A DNA stretch of 64,000 bases from Olivibacter jilunii. Lineage in GTDB: Bacteria > Bacteroidota > Bacteroidia > Sphingobacteriales > Sphingobacteriaceae. Shown piece by piece: positions 15,890 through 24,091 of the stretch. The stretch spans positions 547,241 through 611,240 of the forward strand of contig NZ_LR027848.1 in NCBI RefSeq assembly GCF_900607235.1, written 5' to 3'. Under the pieces are notes generated by a model. That model was not told the DNA's origin. It saw only the letters and a list, made by a program, of their open reading frames with translations, and searched no databases. The position numbers and the translations under genes are program-made. Position 1 is the stretch's first letter; every line of letters starts with the position of its first letter.

Positions 15890-18073
15890 CTACTTTGCCG
15901 AAGCAGCCACTTGATTATGAACAGCAGGTTTCAATTCTATGAAATCGGCCATGATGTCTAAACTTTCATCTTCGATGAAATCGTTATCCATCCGGGGAAG
16001 CGCTTGTCCTTTTGCTATGGCCGGTAAGCCTTTTAGTTGCCGGCGAGCGTTTACACGATCTCTATTTTTTGCATCTTGATCTTCTCTTTCCTTCTTTAAC
16101 TTCGTTTCCTGCAAGGATACAGAAGTCTCTCCTTCACGCTTATTGAACGCTTCGATATCGTCTAAAAGATATTTATATTCTGTAGACGTCTTCATCCGTT
16201 CATTATGCTTCTTTATCAGGACGGGTTTGATCGCACTTAAATCGGCATAAGGGTTATAAGAAGAAGATTTAATTTGGTCCCAGGGAAGAGCTGCTTTTTC
16301 TGAACTTTCTCCAAATTTATCTGCTGCATAAATCATAGGAAATTCTATATCAGGCGTGACTCCCTTATGTTGAGTGCTGCTTCCATTTATTCGATAAAAT
16401 TTGAATGTTGTAAAATTTATTTGTCCGAATTTCGGGGCACCTTGAGGCATGCTTTCATCATTGGAAGCTTCATTCGTTTTATCTCTGGCACTCAACAACA
16501 ACCTATCGGCACGGCTAATAAATTGATCCATGGCTACCGCACTTTGCACAGTCCCTTTTCCGTAAGACTGGGTTCCAATAATAATTCCACGTCCATAATC
16601 CTGGATTGCGGCAGCAAAAATTTCAGAGGCTGAAGCGCTGAATCGGTCGATTAAAACGCCTAGCGGCCCTTCCCAGCTTATGCTTTCATCCTCGTCGTTG
16701 TTAATTTCCACGCGATTGTTCGGGTCTCGAACTTGCACAACCGGCCCTGATTTAATAAAAAGTCCGGTCAATTCTACAGCTTCAATTAAAGACCCTCCAC
16801 CATTCGCCCTCAGATCCATTAAAACCGCATCGACCTTTTCTTGTTTTAAGGTATCTAATATCCGCCGTACATCTCTTGTTGTACTCTTATAATCAGGATT
16901 TCCAGCTTGCATTTCTTTAAAATTCAAGTAGAATCCCGGAACTTTTATGACTCCTATTTTATACGTTTTTCCATCAGCGCCCTTAACCTCTTTCACTTCT
17001 TTCTTTGCTGATTGCTCTTCATCTACAATCTTATCTCTCACTAAGGATATTATTTTTGGAGCAGAAGTAAGTTCTTGGCCGGCGGGAATTACTTTCAATC
17101 GAACCGTTGTTCCTTTAGGCCCCTTTATTTTAGAGACTACATTACCAAGCCGCCAACCAACTACGTCTACAAATTCACCGTCACCTTGGGCCACAGCAAT
17201 AATCCGATCATCTTGCTTTAGGGTTTTATCGCGAAAGGCAGGGCCACCAGGCACTATACGCATTACCTTTACGACTTCATTATCCATCATTAACTGCGCG
17301 CCTATTCCTTCAAACGAACGGGCCATACTCTCGTTAAAGCGCTGCGCATCTTCCGGAGTGAAGTAATTGGTGTGGGGGTCAATAGCGCCCGTAAAAGCAT
17401 TCATCATAATTTGAAACGCATCATAATTATTAGACGTGTTTTCCTGTGAAAGCAAATTTTGGTAACGTTCTTTTAGCGTTTTTTTATTTTTTGTCTCCTC
17501 CCCTTCTTTTCCGGTACTACTCAATTTCAGATTTAAAAGATCGTATTTTATTCTTTTCCGCCAGCTTTCCTGAGCCTCGGCCTCGGTTTTGAACCAAGCA
17601 AGTTTCTCTCGATCGTAAACGAAAGACTCCTCTTTAGTAAAATCATATTTCTTGTCTATCTGGGAAATGGCGTATTTTAATTGCTCATTAAAGCGCTTTC
17701 TGTAAACATTGTAAATATGAAACATCGCGCTTAGATCACCATTCTTTAAATCATTTAACAAGACTTTACGATAAGGTTCAAAACTGTCGATATCCGATTG
17801 GAGAAAATAATTTTTCCCTTGATCCAGATTTTTCAAATACAGATCAAAAACGACGGATGACAGAGAGTCATCAAAAGGAACTTTTTTGTAATGCGCCTTT
17901 TCAAGCAGGGCGACTAAATCTTTGGTTATAATTTCTTGTTTGGCATTGGGCCGCAGAGCTCCTGAACCTTCATCCAATTTAACGCGCGGGTTAGCACTAC
18001 AAGCAACTGCTGCAGCAATAAACAACGCCAAAAACAATTTTTTCAACATCTCTTGGAACGATTTAATATCCAT
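15890..18073 (-). CDS. prc: Carboxy-terminal processing (tail-specific) protease, S41 family
   Basis: A 727-residue periplasmic serine protease. The N-terminus carries a lipoprotein-like signal (AAAVACS, Cys25), so it may be lipid-anchored. The Prc-type helical region covers about 35-240, a PDZ domain about 245-340, and the S41 catalytic core about 370-560. The catalytic serine lies in SASASE (Ser481) and the lysine 25 residues later in SYGKGTVQS (Lys506), matching the E. coli Prc spacing. A C-terminal extension follows. Prc proteases trim penicillin-binding and lipid-linked proteins in the envelope. It is followed by a strong terminator. Confidence 0.94.
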   Translation of the reverse strand: MDIKSFQEMLKKLFLALFIAAAVACSANPRVKLDEGSGALRPNAKQEIITKDLVALLEKAHYKKVPFDDSLSSVVFDLYLKNLDQGKNYFLQSDIDSFEPYRKVLLNDLKNGDLSAMFHIYNVYRKRFNEQLKYAISQIDKKYDFTKEESFVYDREKLAWFKTEAEAQESWRKRIKYDLLNLKLSSTGKEGEETKNKKTLKERYQNLLSQENTSNNYDAFQIMMNAFTGAIDPHTNYFTPEDAQRFNESMARSFEGIGAQLMMDNEVVKVMRIVPGGPAFRDKTLKQDDRIIAVAQGDGEFVDVVGWRLGNVVSKIKGPKGTTVRLKVIPAGQELTSAPKIISLVRDKIVDEEQSAKKEVKEVKGADGKTYKIGVIKVPGFYLNFKEMQAGNPDYKSTTRDVRRILDTLKQEKVDAVLMDLRANGGGSLIEAVELTGLFIKSGPVVQVRDPNNRVEINNDEDESISWEGPLGVLIDRFSASASEIFAAAIQDYGRGIIIGTQSYGKGTVQSAVAMDQFISRADRLLLSARDKTNEASNDESMPQGAPKFGQINFTTFKFYRINGSSTQHKGVTPDIEFPMIYAADKFGESSEKAALPWDQIKSSSYNPYADLSAIKPVLIKKHNERMKTSTEYKYLLDDIEAFNKREGETSVSLQETKLKKEREDQDAKNRDRVNARRQLKGLPAIAKGQALPRMDNDFIEDESLDIMADFIELKPAVHNQVAASAK

Positions 18074-18233
18074 TATTTATACGTAATACTCTCTTGGACA
18101 ACGCTGTCCTCAAGGCTTTAAAATTATCAAAAAAAGAACCAAAAACCACACAGCAATATAGTATAAAACTATTTCTTTTGTAAATCATATAAATTTTACA
18201 TTTATGCGATGCTATACTTTGTCGGAGGGCTTG

Positions 18234-19415
18234 TTACATGGAAGTATTCTGCATTACTGTCATGGTATCTTCTTTTGTTTTTGATACCGTGGCCTTTACA
18301 TCGCTAGTGGGAAATAACCGATTTTTGATATGGTGATAAGCTGTTAAATATTCAGAGGCTTTTGTATAATTTTTTGTCTGCAAATACACATCCCCTAGAT
18401 CATCATATATACGTAAGCTCAACATCTCATCACCTGCCTGTAAAGCATAAGCGGCTGCAGAAGTATAATCGGTGATGGCTAGATCATACTCCTTCAGTAA
18501 TTTCTTTACTTTACCAAGATGGTATAAACTATACGACAAATCACGCTGACCATTACTTGCCAACGAAGCAACTTTTACAGCCTGAAGGTGGAACCACCTG
18601 GATTCGGTATATTTTTTTTCCAACAAATAAATGGCAGCCAAACTATTATAAGCACTCACACGACCGCTGGTGTTTTTCTCTTTTTTGTACAAAGGCAAAA
18701 CTCGTTTAATGATATCATGCTGTGCTTCTTTAAATTGTCCTTTTCTAGCCTTCAAAAGTGCTAAATGCTCTAAGGCTATCGCCATGTTATGTGTACTGTT
18801 TGCCTTTAATGCAGCTTTACTCATTAGCTCATAATAGAGCAGGGCTTTATCGGTATTGTCCAGAAACTCATATAAGGCCCCTAAATTATTTGCAATAATA
18901 GCTTGTGCATGGAAGTCGTTAATCTCTCCCTTTATAGCAAAGGCTCGTTCAAAGCTACCAATAGCTTGTTCATAGCCCCTGTCTTCTACATATAAGAGCG
19001 CCAGCCGGTTTTGCAGATCTGATACCATCTCCATATTTCCAATTTGCAAATAGGACTGTAAAGAACGTTGGAGAGAATTCTGTAGATCGGCTCTATTTAT
19101 ACTTGTATGCGTGGGTAAAGGATAATACTGCCCGGTCTGCTGCAAAACAGCGCTGAGGCCTCTTTCTTCCAACCCTTTTGTAACGAAAACTGCAGCCATG
19201 CGCTTTTTGTCAAACTCTTCTTTCAGCAATTGCTCCTTGGTCTTTTCGGGTGGAAGTTCATATAAAACAGGGCCTATTCCTGAGAAATCTTTTACGGATA
19301 CTGTGTCTGGCACAATCCCCCTATCACTTCTTCTTTTGGATAACTTGCCTTTTACCCCCGGTGAGAAACCCATTAATAGGCAAGAAACCAATGTATATTT
19401 AAGTATCTTTTGCAC
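18234..19415 (-). CDS. Exported TPR-repeat protein
   Basis: The 393-residue product starts at a GTG (19415), giving MQKILKYTLVSCLLMGFSPG, a hydrophobic signal segment. From about residue 110 to 370 there are six or so tetratricopeptide repeats, for example AIIANNLGALYEFLDNTDKALLYY and LRIYDDLGDVYLQTKNYTKASEY. TPR proteins of this type in Bacteroidota often feed two-component or outer-membrane systems, but no partner is adjacent. A good promoter lies at 19446-19476. The function is unknown. Confidence 0.75.
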   Translation of the reverse strand: MQKILKYTLVSCLLMGFSPGVKGKLSKRRSDRGIVPDTVSVKDFSGIGPVLYELPPEKTKEQLLKEEFDKKRMAAVFVTKGLEERGLSAVLQQTGQYYPLPTHTSINRADLQNSLQRSLQSYLQIGNMEMVSDLQNRLALLYVEDRGYEQAIGSFERAFAIKGEINDFHAQAIIANNLGALYEFLDNTDKALLYYELMSKAALKANSTHNMAIALEHLALLKARKGQFKEAQHDIIKRVLPLYKKEKNTSGRVSAYNSLAAIYLLEKKYTESRWFHLQAVKVASLASNGQRDLSYSLYHLGKVKKLLKEYDLAITDYTSAAAYALQAGDEMLSLRIYDDLGDVYLQTKNYTKASEYLTAYHHIKNRLFPTSDVKATVSKTKEDTMTVMQNTSM

Positions 19416-19445
19416 GTACGCCGTTTTTATTTATTTCCTATTATA

Positions 19446-19476
19446 CAAACTTATATAAAATTGATTTGATTTGCAA
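19446..19476 (-). promoter_or_regulatory. Bacteroidota-type promoter for the TPR gene
   Basis: On the minus strand TTG (19476-19474), a 20-base spacer and TAAGTTTG (19453-19446) match the -33/-7 architecture of the Bacteroidota housekeeping sigma factor. The -7 element lies about 30 bases before the GTG start. Confidence 0.65.
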
Positions 19477-19533
19477 TTTTATGATATCCAAGACATAACC
19501 TATTTTTTCGACTTCTTTGTCGCAATGTTGGTA

Positions 19534-19564
19534 TTGCTTTTAGATAAAAATAATAGTAGGTTTG
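19534..19564 (+). promoter_or_regulatory. Bacteroidota-type promoter for rarA
   Basis: TTG (19534-19536), a 20-base spacer and TAGGTTTG (19557-19564) form a full -33/-7 match. The ATG of rarA is only 9 bases beyond the -7 element, so the mRNA leader is predicted to be very short. It also excludes the TTG at 19562 as a start codon, because that lies inside the promoter. Confidence 0.65.
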
Positions 19565-19573
19565 CTAAAAAAG

Positions 19574-20854
19574 ATGGCAACAACTCCTCCTTTGGCTGAG
19601 CGCATGCGCCCTGAAAATATAAATGATTATGTTGGTCAATATCATCTATTGGGCCCGGATGCTGTTTTAAGAAGATCCATTGAAAGTAACAATCTTCCAT
19701 CTATGATTTTATGGGGACCTCCCGGGGTTGGAAAGACGACCTTAGCTTATATCATTTCGAAGCGTTTAAATCGCCCGTTTTTTAACCTCAGTGCAATAAA
19801 TGCCGGGGTTAAAGATGTTAGGGAAGTCATTGAACAAGCGAACTTAAGTAAGGCCATGTTTCAGGATCAACCCATTTTATTTATCGATGAAATTCATCGT
19901 TTTTCAAAATCCCAACAGGACTCTCTGTTAAGTGCTGTTGAACGGGGACTGGTTACCTTAATTGGAGCAACAACAGAAAACCCATCTTTTGAAGTTATAT
20001 CAGCATTACTATCCCGTTGTCAGGTATATACGTTGAAACCATTAGACGAAAGTGACCTTGTAACACTTTTACAAAAAGCCCTCGCTAATGATCCGGTCCT
20101 AAAAGAAAAAAAAATCATTATTGATGAACATGAGGCTCTTCTCCGAATTTCAGGGGGAGATGGCCGGAAGCTACTTAACGTATTGGAACTGGTTAGCAAT
20201 GCTCTTCCTGAAGGTAACCATCATATTAATAACGAATTCGTGCTGAAACAGGTTCAACAGAACATGGCGCTCTACGACAAAGCCGGTGAGCAGCATTACG
20301 ACATTATTTCCGCCTTTATCAAATCGATCCGAGGAAGTGACCCCAACGCCGCAGTATACTGGCTGGCACGGATGATTGAAGGAGGGGAAGACCCATCCTT
20401 TATTGCTAGACGATTGCTTATTCTGGCCTCCGAAGATATCGGCAACGCAAACCCAAATGCCCTGTTGCTTGCAAATAACTGTTTTCAGGCTGTAAATGTA
20501 ATCGGATGGCCTGAATCAAGAATCATTCTTTCGCAAACGGTAACCTACATGGCCTCATCAGTCAAAAGCAACGCTGCTTATGAAGCGATTAACAAAGCAC
20601 AGGCGCTTGTTAAACAAACGGGCGATTTATCGGTTCCTTTACATTTAAGAAACGCACCTACTAAACTGATGAAGAATTTAAATTATGGAAAGGAGTACAA
20701 GTATGCACACGCATACGATGGAAATTTTGTTGAACAAGAATTTATGCCTAAAGAATTAAGAGGTCAACAATTGTATGATCCGGGAAAAAACCCTTCAGAA
20801 CAAAAGCTAAGGGAGCATCTACGGAAACTATGGAAAGATAAATATGGATACTAG
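19574..20854 (+). CDS. rarA: Replication-associated recombination protein A (MgsA/RarA AAA+ ATPase)
   Basis: A 426-residue clamp-loader-like AAA+ ATPase acting at stalled replication forks. Seen are the N-terminal PLAERMRPENINDYVGQ motif, Walker A GPPGVGKTT near residue 47, Walker B LFIDEIHRFSKSQQD near 102, and the sensor GATTENPSFEV near 131. The C-terminal MgsA tetramerisation domain with GGEDPSFIARRLLILASEDIG follows. The ATG at 19574 is chosen over an upstream TTG that overlaps the promoter. It converges on rnc 26 bases away. Confidence 0.96.
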   Translation: MATTPPLAERMRPENINDYVGQYHLLGPDAVLRRSIESNNLPSMILWGPPGVGKTTLAYIISKRLNRPFFNLSAINAGVKDVREVIEQANLSKAMFQDQPILFIDEIHRFSKSQQDSLLSAVERGLVTLIGATTENPSFEVISALLSRCQVYTLKPLDESDLVTLLQKALANDPVLKEKKIIIDEHEALLRISGGDGRKLLNVLELVSNALPEGNHHINNEFVLKQVQQNMALYDKAGEQHYDIISAFIKSIRGSDPNAAVYWLARMIEGGEDPSFIARRLLILASEDIGNANPNALLLANNCFQAVNVIGWPESRIILSQTVTYMASSVKSNAAYEAINKAQALVKQTGDLSVPLHLRNAPTKLMKNLNYGKEYKYAHAYDGNFVEQEFMPKELRGQQLYDPGKNPSEQKLREHLRKLWKDKYGY

Positions 20855-20880
20855 TAGGCAACGACCTAACCTTTACGTCG

Positions 20881-21612
20881 CTAAATGATGCCTAAGGCTT
20901 CGCAGGCTTTTTCCGCAGCCAACTTTTCGGCATTTTTCTTATTATAGTCGCGCCCCGTCCCCCTGACTTCCCCGGAAATAATAGCTTCTACCGTAAATAA
21001 TTTAGCGCTCTCTCCTTCTGCATTATTCGCTACTTCAAACAACACTTCGTTCCCCGTGGACTGACACCATTCAATTAATCGGCTCTTAAAATTTGTTTCG
21101 GTTTGCTCTAACAGGTGAATGTCTACGTGAGGCTTTATAATGCGGCTGAGAAGAAAATTACGGGTAAACATGTATCCCTTGTCAAGATAGACTGCTCCAA
21201 TGAGAGCCTCAAAGGCATCGCCCAATAAAGAGCTCGATTTCCCGGGATATCCTACCATTTTCGAATCGTATTGTATGAGTTCATCGAAACCCAGCTTTCT
21301 GGCTAATTGGTTAAGATGAACTCTACTAACAATCTTTGAACGCATCTCCGTTAAAAAGCCCTCATCTTTATAAGGGTACATTTTAAACAAAAGCTCGGCG
21401 ACAACTGCGCCTAGAATAGCATCTCCTAAAAACTCCAGCCGCTCATTGCTATTTTTTGTTCCTTTCTTTACCTGTACCGCAACCGATTTATGACGAAAGG
21501 CCATTTGGTAGAGGTATAAATTTCCCGGTATAAATCCGAGTAAATTTTTTAGTGCCCGAACGTATTTTCGTTTGGACGAGAGGTAGAGCTTATAAATGCT
21601 AAAAATAGACAT
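20881..21612 (-). CDS. rnc: Ribonuclease III
   Basis: A 243-residue double-stranded RNA endonuclease for rRNA and mRNA processing. The catalytic signature NERLEFLGDAILG is near residue 56, and the second acidic site, GDAFEALIGAVYLDKG, is near 130. The double-stranded RNA-binding domain fills about 165-240 (FKSRLIEWCQSTGNEVLFEV, then KKNAEKLAAEKACEALG). A basic N-terminal extension of about 30 residues precedes the RNase domain, as is common in this phylum. It is the last gene of the acpP-fabF-rnc unit. Confidence 0.96.
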   Translation of the reverse strand: MSIFSIYKLYLSSKRKYVRALKNLLGFIPGNLYLYQMAFRHKSVAVQVKKGTKNSNERLEFLGDAILGAVVAELLFKMYPYKDEGFLTEMRSKIVSRVHLNQLARKLGFDELIQYDSKMVGYPGKSSSLLGDAFEALIGAVYLDKGYMFTRNFLLSRIIKPHVDIHLLEQTETNFKSRLIEWCQSTGNEVLFEVANNAEGESAKLFTVEAIISGEVRGTGRDYNKKNAEKLAAEKACEALGII

Positions 21613-21696
21613 TATTCATTTGGAAAATTTTCAGAATTCCATAGATATGATTCAGCGAAGCTTTCGAAAAGATACGTTTCTCAAGGCAGAAACACA

Positions 21697-22950
21697 TTAT
21701 TCTTCGTACTTCTTGAATATAACGGAGGCGTTATGCCCACCAAAACCAAATGTATTACTTAAAGCATAGTTGACTGTTCGACTTTGCGGTTTATTAAACG
21801 TAAAGTTAAGTCTGCTATCTAAGTTGGGATCATCGGTGAAATGATTAATCGTTGGAGGTATGATACCATTTCGGATGGCCAAAATGGAAGCGATTGATTC
21901 TACCGCCCCAGCCGCACCTAACAGGTGACCTGTCATAGATTTGGTTGAGCTAATGTTAAGCTCATAGGCATGAGCTCCAAAATGATCAAGAATGGCCTTC
22001 GATTCACTTATATCTCCTACCGGTGTTGAAGTACCGTGCACGTTAATATAGTCGATATGTTCATTAGAAATACGGGCATCTTTTATGGCATTGGTCATCG
22101 CTAGCCGCGCACCGAGACCTTCCGGGTGGGACGCAGTAATATGGTGCGCATCCGCACTCATGCCTCCACCGATCAACTCCGCGTAAATCTTTGCTCCACG
22201 TGCTTTTGCATGTTCCAAACTTTCAAGGATAATCGTTCCCGATCCCTCGCCGGCCACAAAACCATCCCGATCATTATCGAAAGGTCGCGACGCGGTAGCA
22301 GGGTCATCGTTACGTGTTGAAAGTGCATGCATTGCGTTAAAGCCTCCTATACCCGCTTCGTTGATAATGGCCTCTGACCCGCCACTAATAATAACGTCGG
22401 CATATCCTGTCCGGATATAATTGAGGGAATCTATCAGTGCGTGTGTCGATGAAGCACAAGCTGAAACGGTTGAAAAGTTCAACCCATGCAGTCCATACTT
22501 CATGGATATATGCCCAGGACATATATCCAATATCATTTTGGGTATAAAAAAGGGGTTGTATCTAGGTGTCCCGTCGCCTTTAGCAAAGTTACTTACTTCG
22601 TCTAAAAAGGTTTTCAATCCGCCAATTCCCGATCCCCAAATTACACCGATACGATTTGTATTTAACTTGTCAAACTCTAACCCGGCATCCCGTACAGCCT
22701 CTTCTGTAGAGGCAAGGGCATAATGAACAAATGGATCTAACTTACGAGCCTCCTTCCGATCCATAAATTGAGTAGGATCGAAGCCTTTTACTTCACACGC
22801 AAATCTTGTCTTGAATTTCTCTGCATCAAAATGCGTAATAGGAGCAGCTCCGCTTACCCCGTTGATCAAACCATTCCAATATTCAGAAACAGTATTACCA
22901 ATAGGAGTAAGCGCACCTAATCCTGTTACTACTACTCTTTTAAGCTCCAT
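21697..22950 (-). CDS. fabF: Beta-ketoacyl-ACP synthase II
   Basis: A 417-residue condensing enzyme that elongates acyl-ACP in type II fatty acid synthesis. The catalytic triad is visible: the cysteine in VSACASSTHA near residue 164, the first histidine in NVHGTSTPVGD near 304, and the second in STKSMTGHLLGAAG near 341. The N-terminus RVVVTGLGALTPIG and the ending NTFGFGGHNAS are typical. It lies 24 bases after acpP and before rnc, so acyl carrier, synthase and RNase III are probably cotranscribed. Confidence 0.97.
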   Translation of the reverse strand: MELKRVVVTGLGALTPIGNTVSEYWNGLINGVSGAAPITHFDAEKFKTRFACEVKGFDPTQFMDRKEARKLDPFVHYALASTEEAVRDAGLEFDKLNTNRIGVIWGSGIGGLKTFLDEVSNFAKGDGTPRYNPFFIPKMILDICPGHISMKYGLHGLNFSTVSACASSTHALIDSLNYIRTGYADVIISGGSEAIINEAGIGGFNAMHALSTRNDDPATASRPFDNDRDGFVAGEGSGTIILESLEHAKARGAKIYAELIGGGMSADAHHITASHPEGLGARLAMTNAIKDARISNEHIDYINVHGTSTPVGDISESKAILDHFGAHAYELNISSTKSMTGHLLGAAGAVESIASILAIRNGIIPPTINHFTDDPNLDSRLNFTFNKPQSRTVNYALSNTFGFGGHNASVIFKKYEE

Positions 22951-22974
22951 TTATTCGATTGGCCTAATTTTTAG

Positions 22975-23211
22975 TTAGTTAACGTTTTTCTCTAAGTAAG
23001 CTACAGCTTGTCCAACAGTGCTGATGGTTTCAGCTTGGTCGTCAGGGATAGCTACGTTGAATTCCTTTTCAAACTCCATGATCAACTCTACGGTGTCTAA
23101 TGAATCAGCACCTAAATCATTGGTGAATGAAGCCTCTGGTGTAACTTCATTTTCGTCAACACCTAATTTCTCAACGATAATTGCTTTAACTCTTGAAGCG
23201 ATATCAGACAT
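22975..23211 (-). CDS. acpP: Acyl carrier protein
   Basis: A 78-residue acidic carrier that holds growing acyl chains on a phosphopantetheine arm. The attachment serine is in [15 protein letters not shown], near residue 36. Length and sequence match the primary AcpP. It is the first gene of acpP-fabF-rnc and has a well-formed promoter 34 bases upstream, consistent with strong constitutive expression. Confidence 0.97.
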   Translation of the reverse strand: MSDIASRVKAIIVEKLGVDENEVTPEASFTNDLGADSLDTVELIMEFEKEFNVAIPDDQAETISTVGQAVAYLEKNVN

Positions 23212-23244
23212 GATTTTTATGGTTTAATGTTTAATAAATCAGTG

Positions 23245-23275
23245 CAAAGAAAAATAAAATTCAGCAAAAATCAAA
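23245..23275 (-). promoter_or_regulatory. Promoter for acpP-fabF-rnc
   Basis: On the minus strand TTTG (23275-23272), a 19-base spacer and TTTCTTTG (23252-23245) give a near-consensus -33/-7 pair, with one mismatch in the -7 (TT for TA). The distance to the acpP ATG is 33 bases. Confidence 0.6.
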
Positions 23276-23431
23276 CCTTTTTAAGTTTTAGGCCTAATTA
23301 CTTTATTCTCAAAGACATTTTACCATAGGCAATTTGTTCAACTTAAGGCAGAAAATTACTTCCCTTAAACACTTGTTGTGCCAAGTGTCCTTAATAACAA
23401 ATGATTTTTTGTTTTGTGTTAAGTATGTCAA

Positions 23432-23462
23432 TTGCAATAGAATAGCAATTTATCTAAGTTTG
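23432..23462 (+). promoter_or_regulatory. Promoter for the IPExxxVDY gene
   Basis: TTG (23432-23434), a 20-base spacer and TAAGTTTG (23455-23462) match the Bacteroidota consensus. The predicted transcript begins about a dozen bases before the TTG start codon at 23482. Together with the acpP promoter it fills the 270-base divergent gap. Confidence 0.65.
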
Positions 23463-23481
23463 CACCAAAGTTTTAGAAACA

Positions 23482-23901
23482 TTGAATAAGCTGACATTAA
23501 AATACGAATTGGATATCGACTTCAATTTGGTGGCCATAACTTGCCCCTTAAAGGATTATCGGCTATGCTATTATATTAATAAAGTTACAGGATTGGACCT
23601 ACACAAAATAGACGATCATGAAATTTGGCAAGACAATCAACATTCCTTTTATTTCGGAAGATACTACTATGAAGACAGCAATAATGAAATTTCCTACTAC
23701 CTTTTAAATAATAAAGGTCTCGAGGGGGGGGTACTCATTCCGGAGATGAAAGTCACGGATTTTTTCTTATTGATAAAAAATGCCATCGATGATGAGCTGC
23801 TGGAGTGGCAGATCGATCAGATAAATAATTTAAAAGAGGTAGTTGTAGCATCCGAAATAGATCCACATAAATTGAAATCGAGAGAAAATTTAGTATTTTA
23901 G
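23482..23901 (+). CDS. IPExxxVDY family protein
   Basis: A 139-residue protein of a Bacteroidota-specific family named for a conserved motif, seen here as IPEMKVTDF near residue 95 (Thr and Phe replace Val and Tyr). The N-terminal KLTLKYELDIDFNLVAITC region and the cysteine-containing ...CPLKDYRLCYYIN segment are family-like. Its usual neighbour is pyruvate kinase, as found here. Molecular function is unknown. The only reasonable start is the TTG at 23482, because the next in-frame ATG is close to the motif. Confidence 0.85.
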   Translation: MNKLTLKYELDIDFNLVAITCPLKDYRLCYYINKVTGLDLHKIDDHEIWQDNQHSFYFGRYYYEDSNNEISYYLLNNKGLEGGVLIPEMKVTDFFLLIKNAIDDELLEWQIDQINNLKEVVVASEIDPHKLKSRENLVF

Positions 23902-23918
23902 CTTGAGAATGATTTTCT

Positions 23919-23926
23919 TACCTTTG
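23919..23926 (+). promoter_or_regulatory. Possible -7 element for pyk
   Basis: TACCTTTG matches the TAnnTTTG consensus exactly, 18 bases after the upstream stop codon. No good -33 is present. It would give pyk a leader of about 160 bases containing a C/G-rich hairpin at 23966-23989. Confidence 0.4.
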
Positions 23927-23965
23927 CCCGTGTAACTTTTACACTATTGTGAATAAAAACAACGA

Positions 23966-23989
23966 CTTTTTCCCGAGGGGGGGAAAAGG
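23966..23989 (+). other. Hairpin in the pyk upstream leader
   Basis: CTTTTTCCC pairs with GGGAAAAGG (one T-G) across a short G-rich loop, about 100 bases before the pyk ATG. There is no T-run after it, so it is not a standard terminator. It may be an RNA structure of the pyk leader or the end of the IPExxxVDY transcript. Confidence 0.35.
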
Positions 23990-24091
23990 TAATTAACAGA
24001 ATAATAGAATTAACAACCATAAAGAACAACTATATTTCCGGTAAACCAAGGGCTTATAGTATGTTCAACGCCATTAAAAACTAGCAATAAA

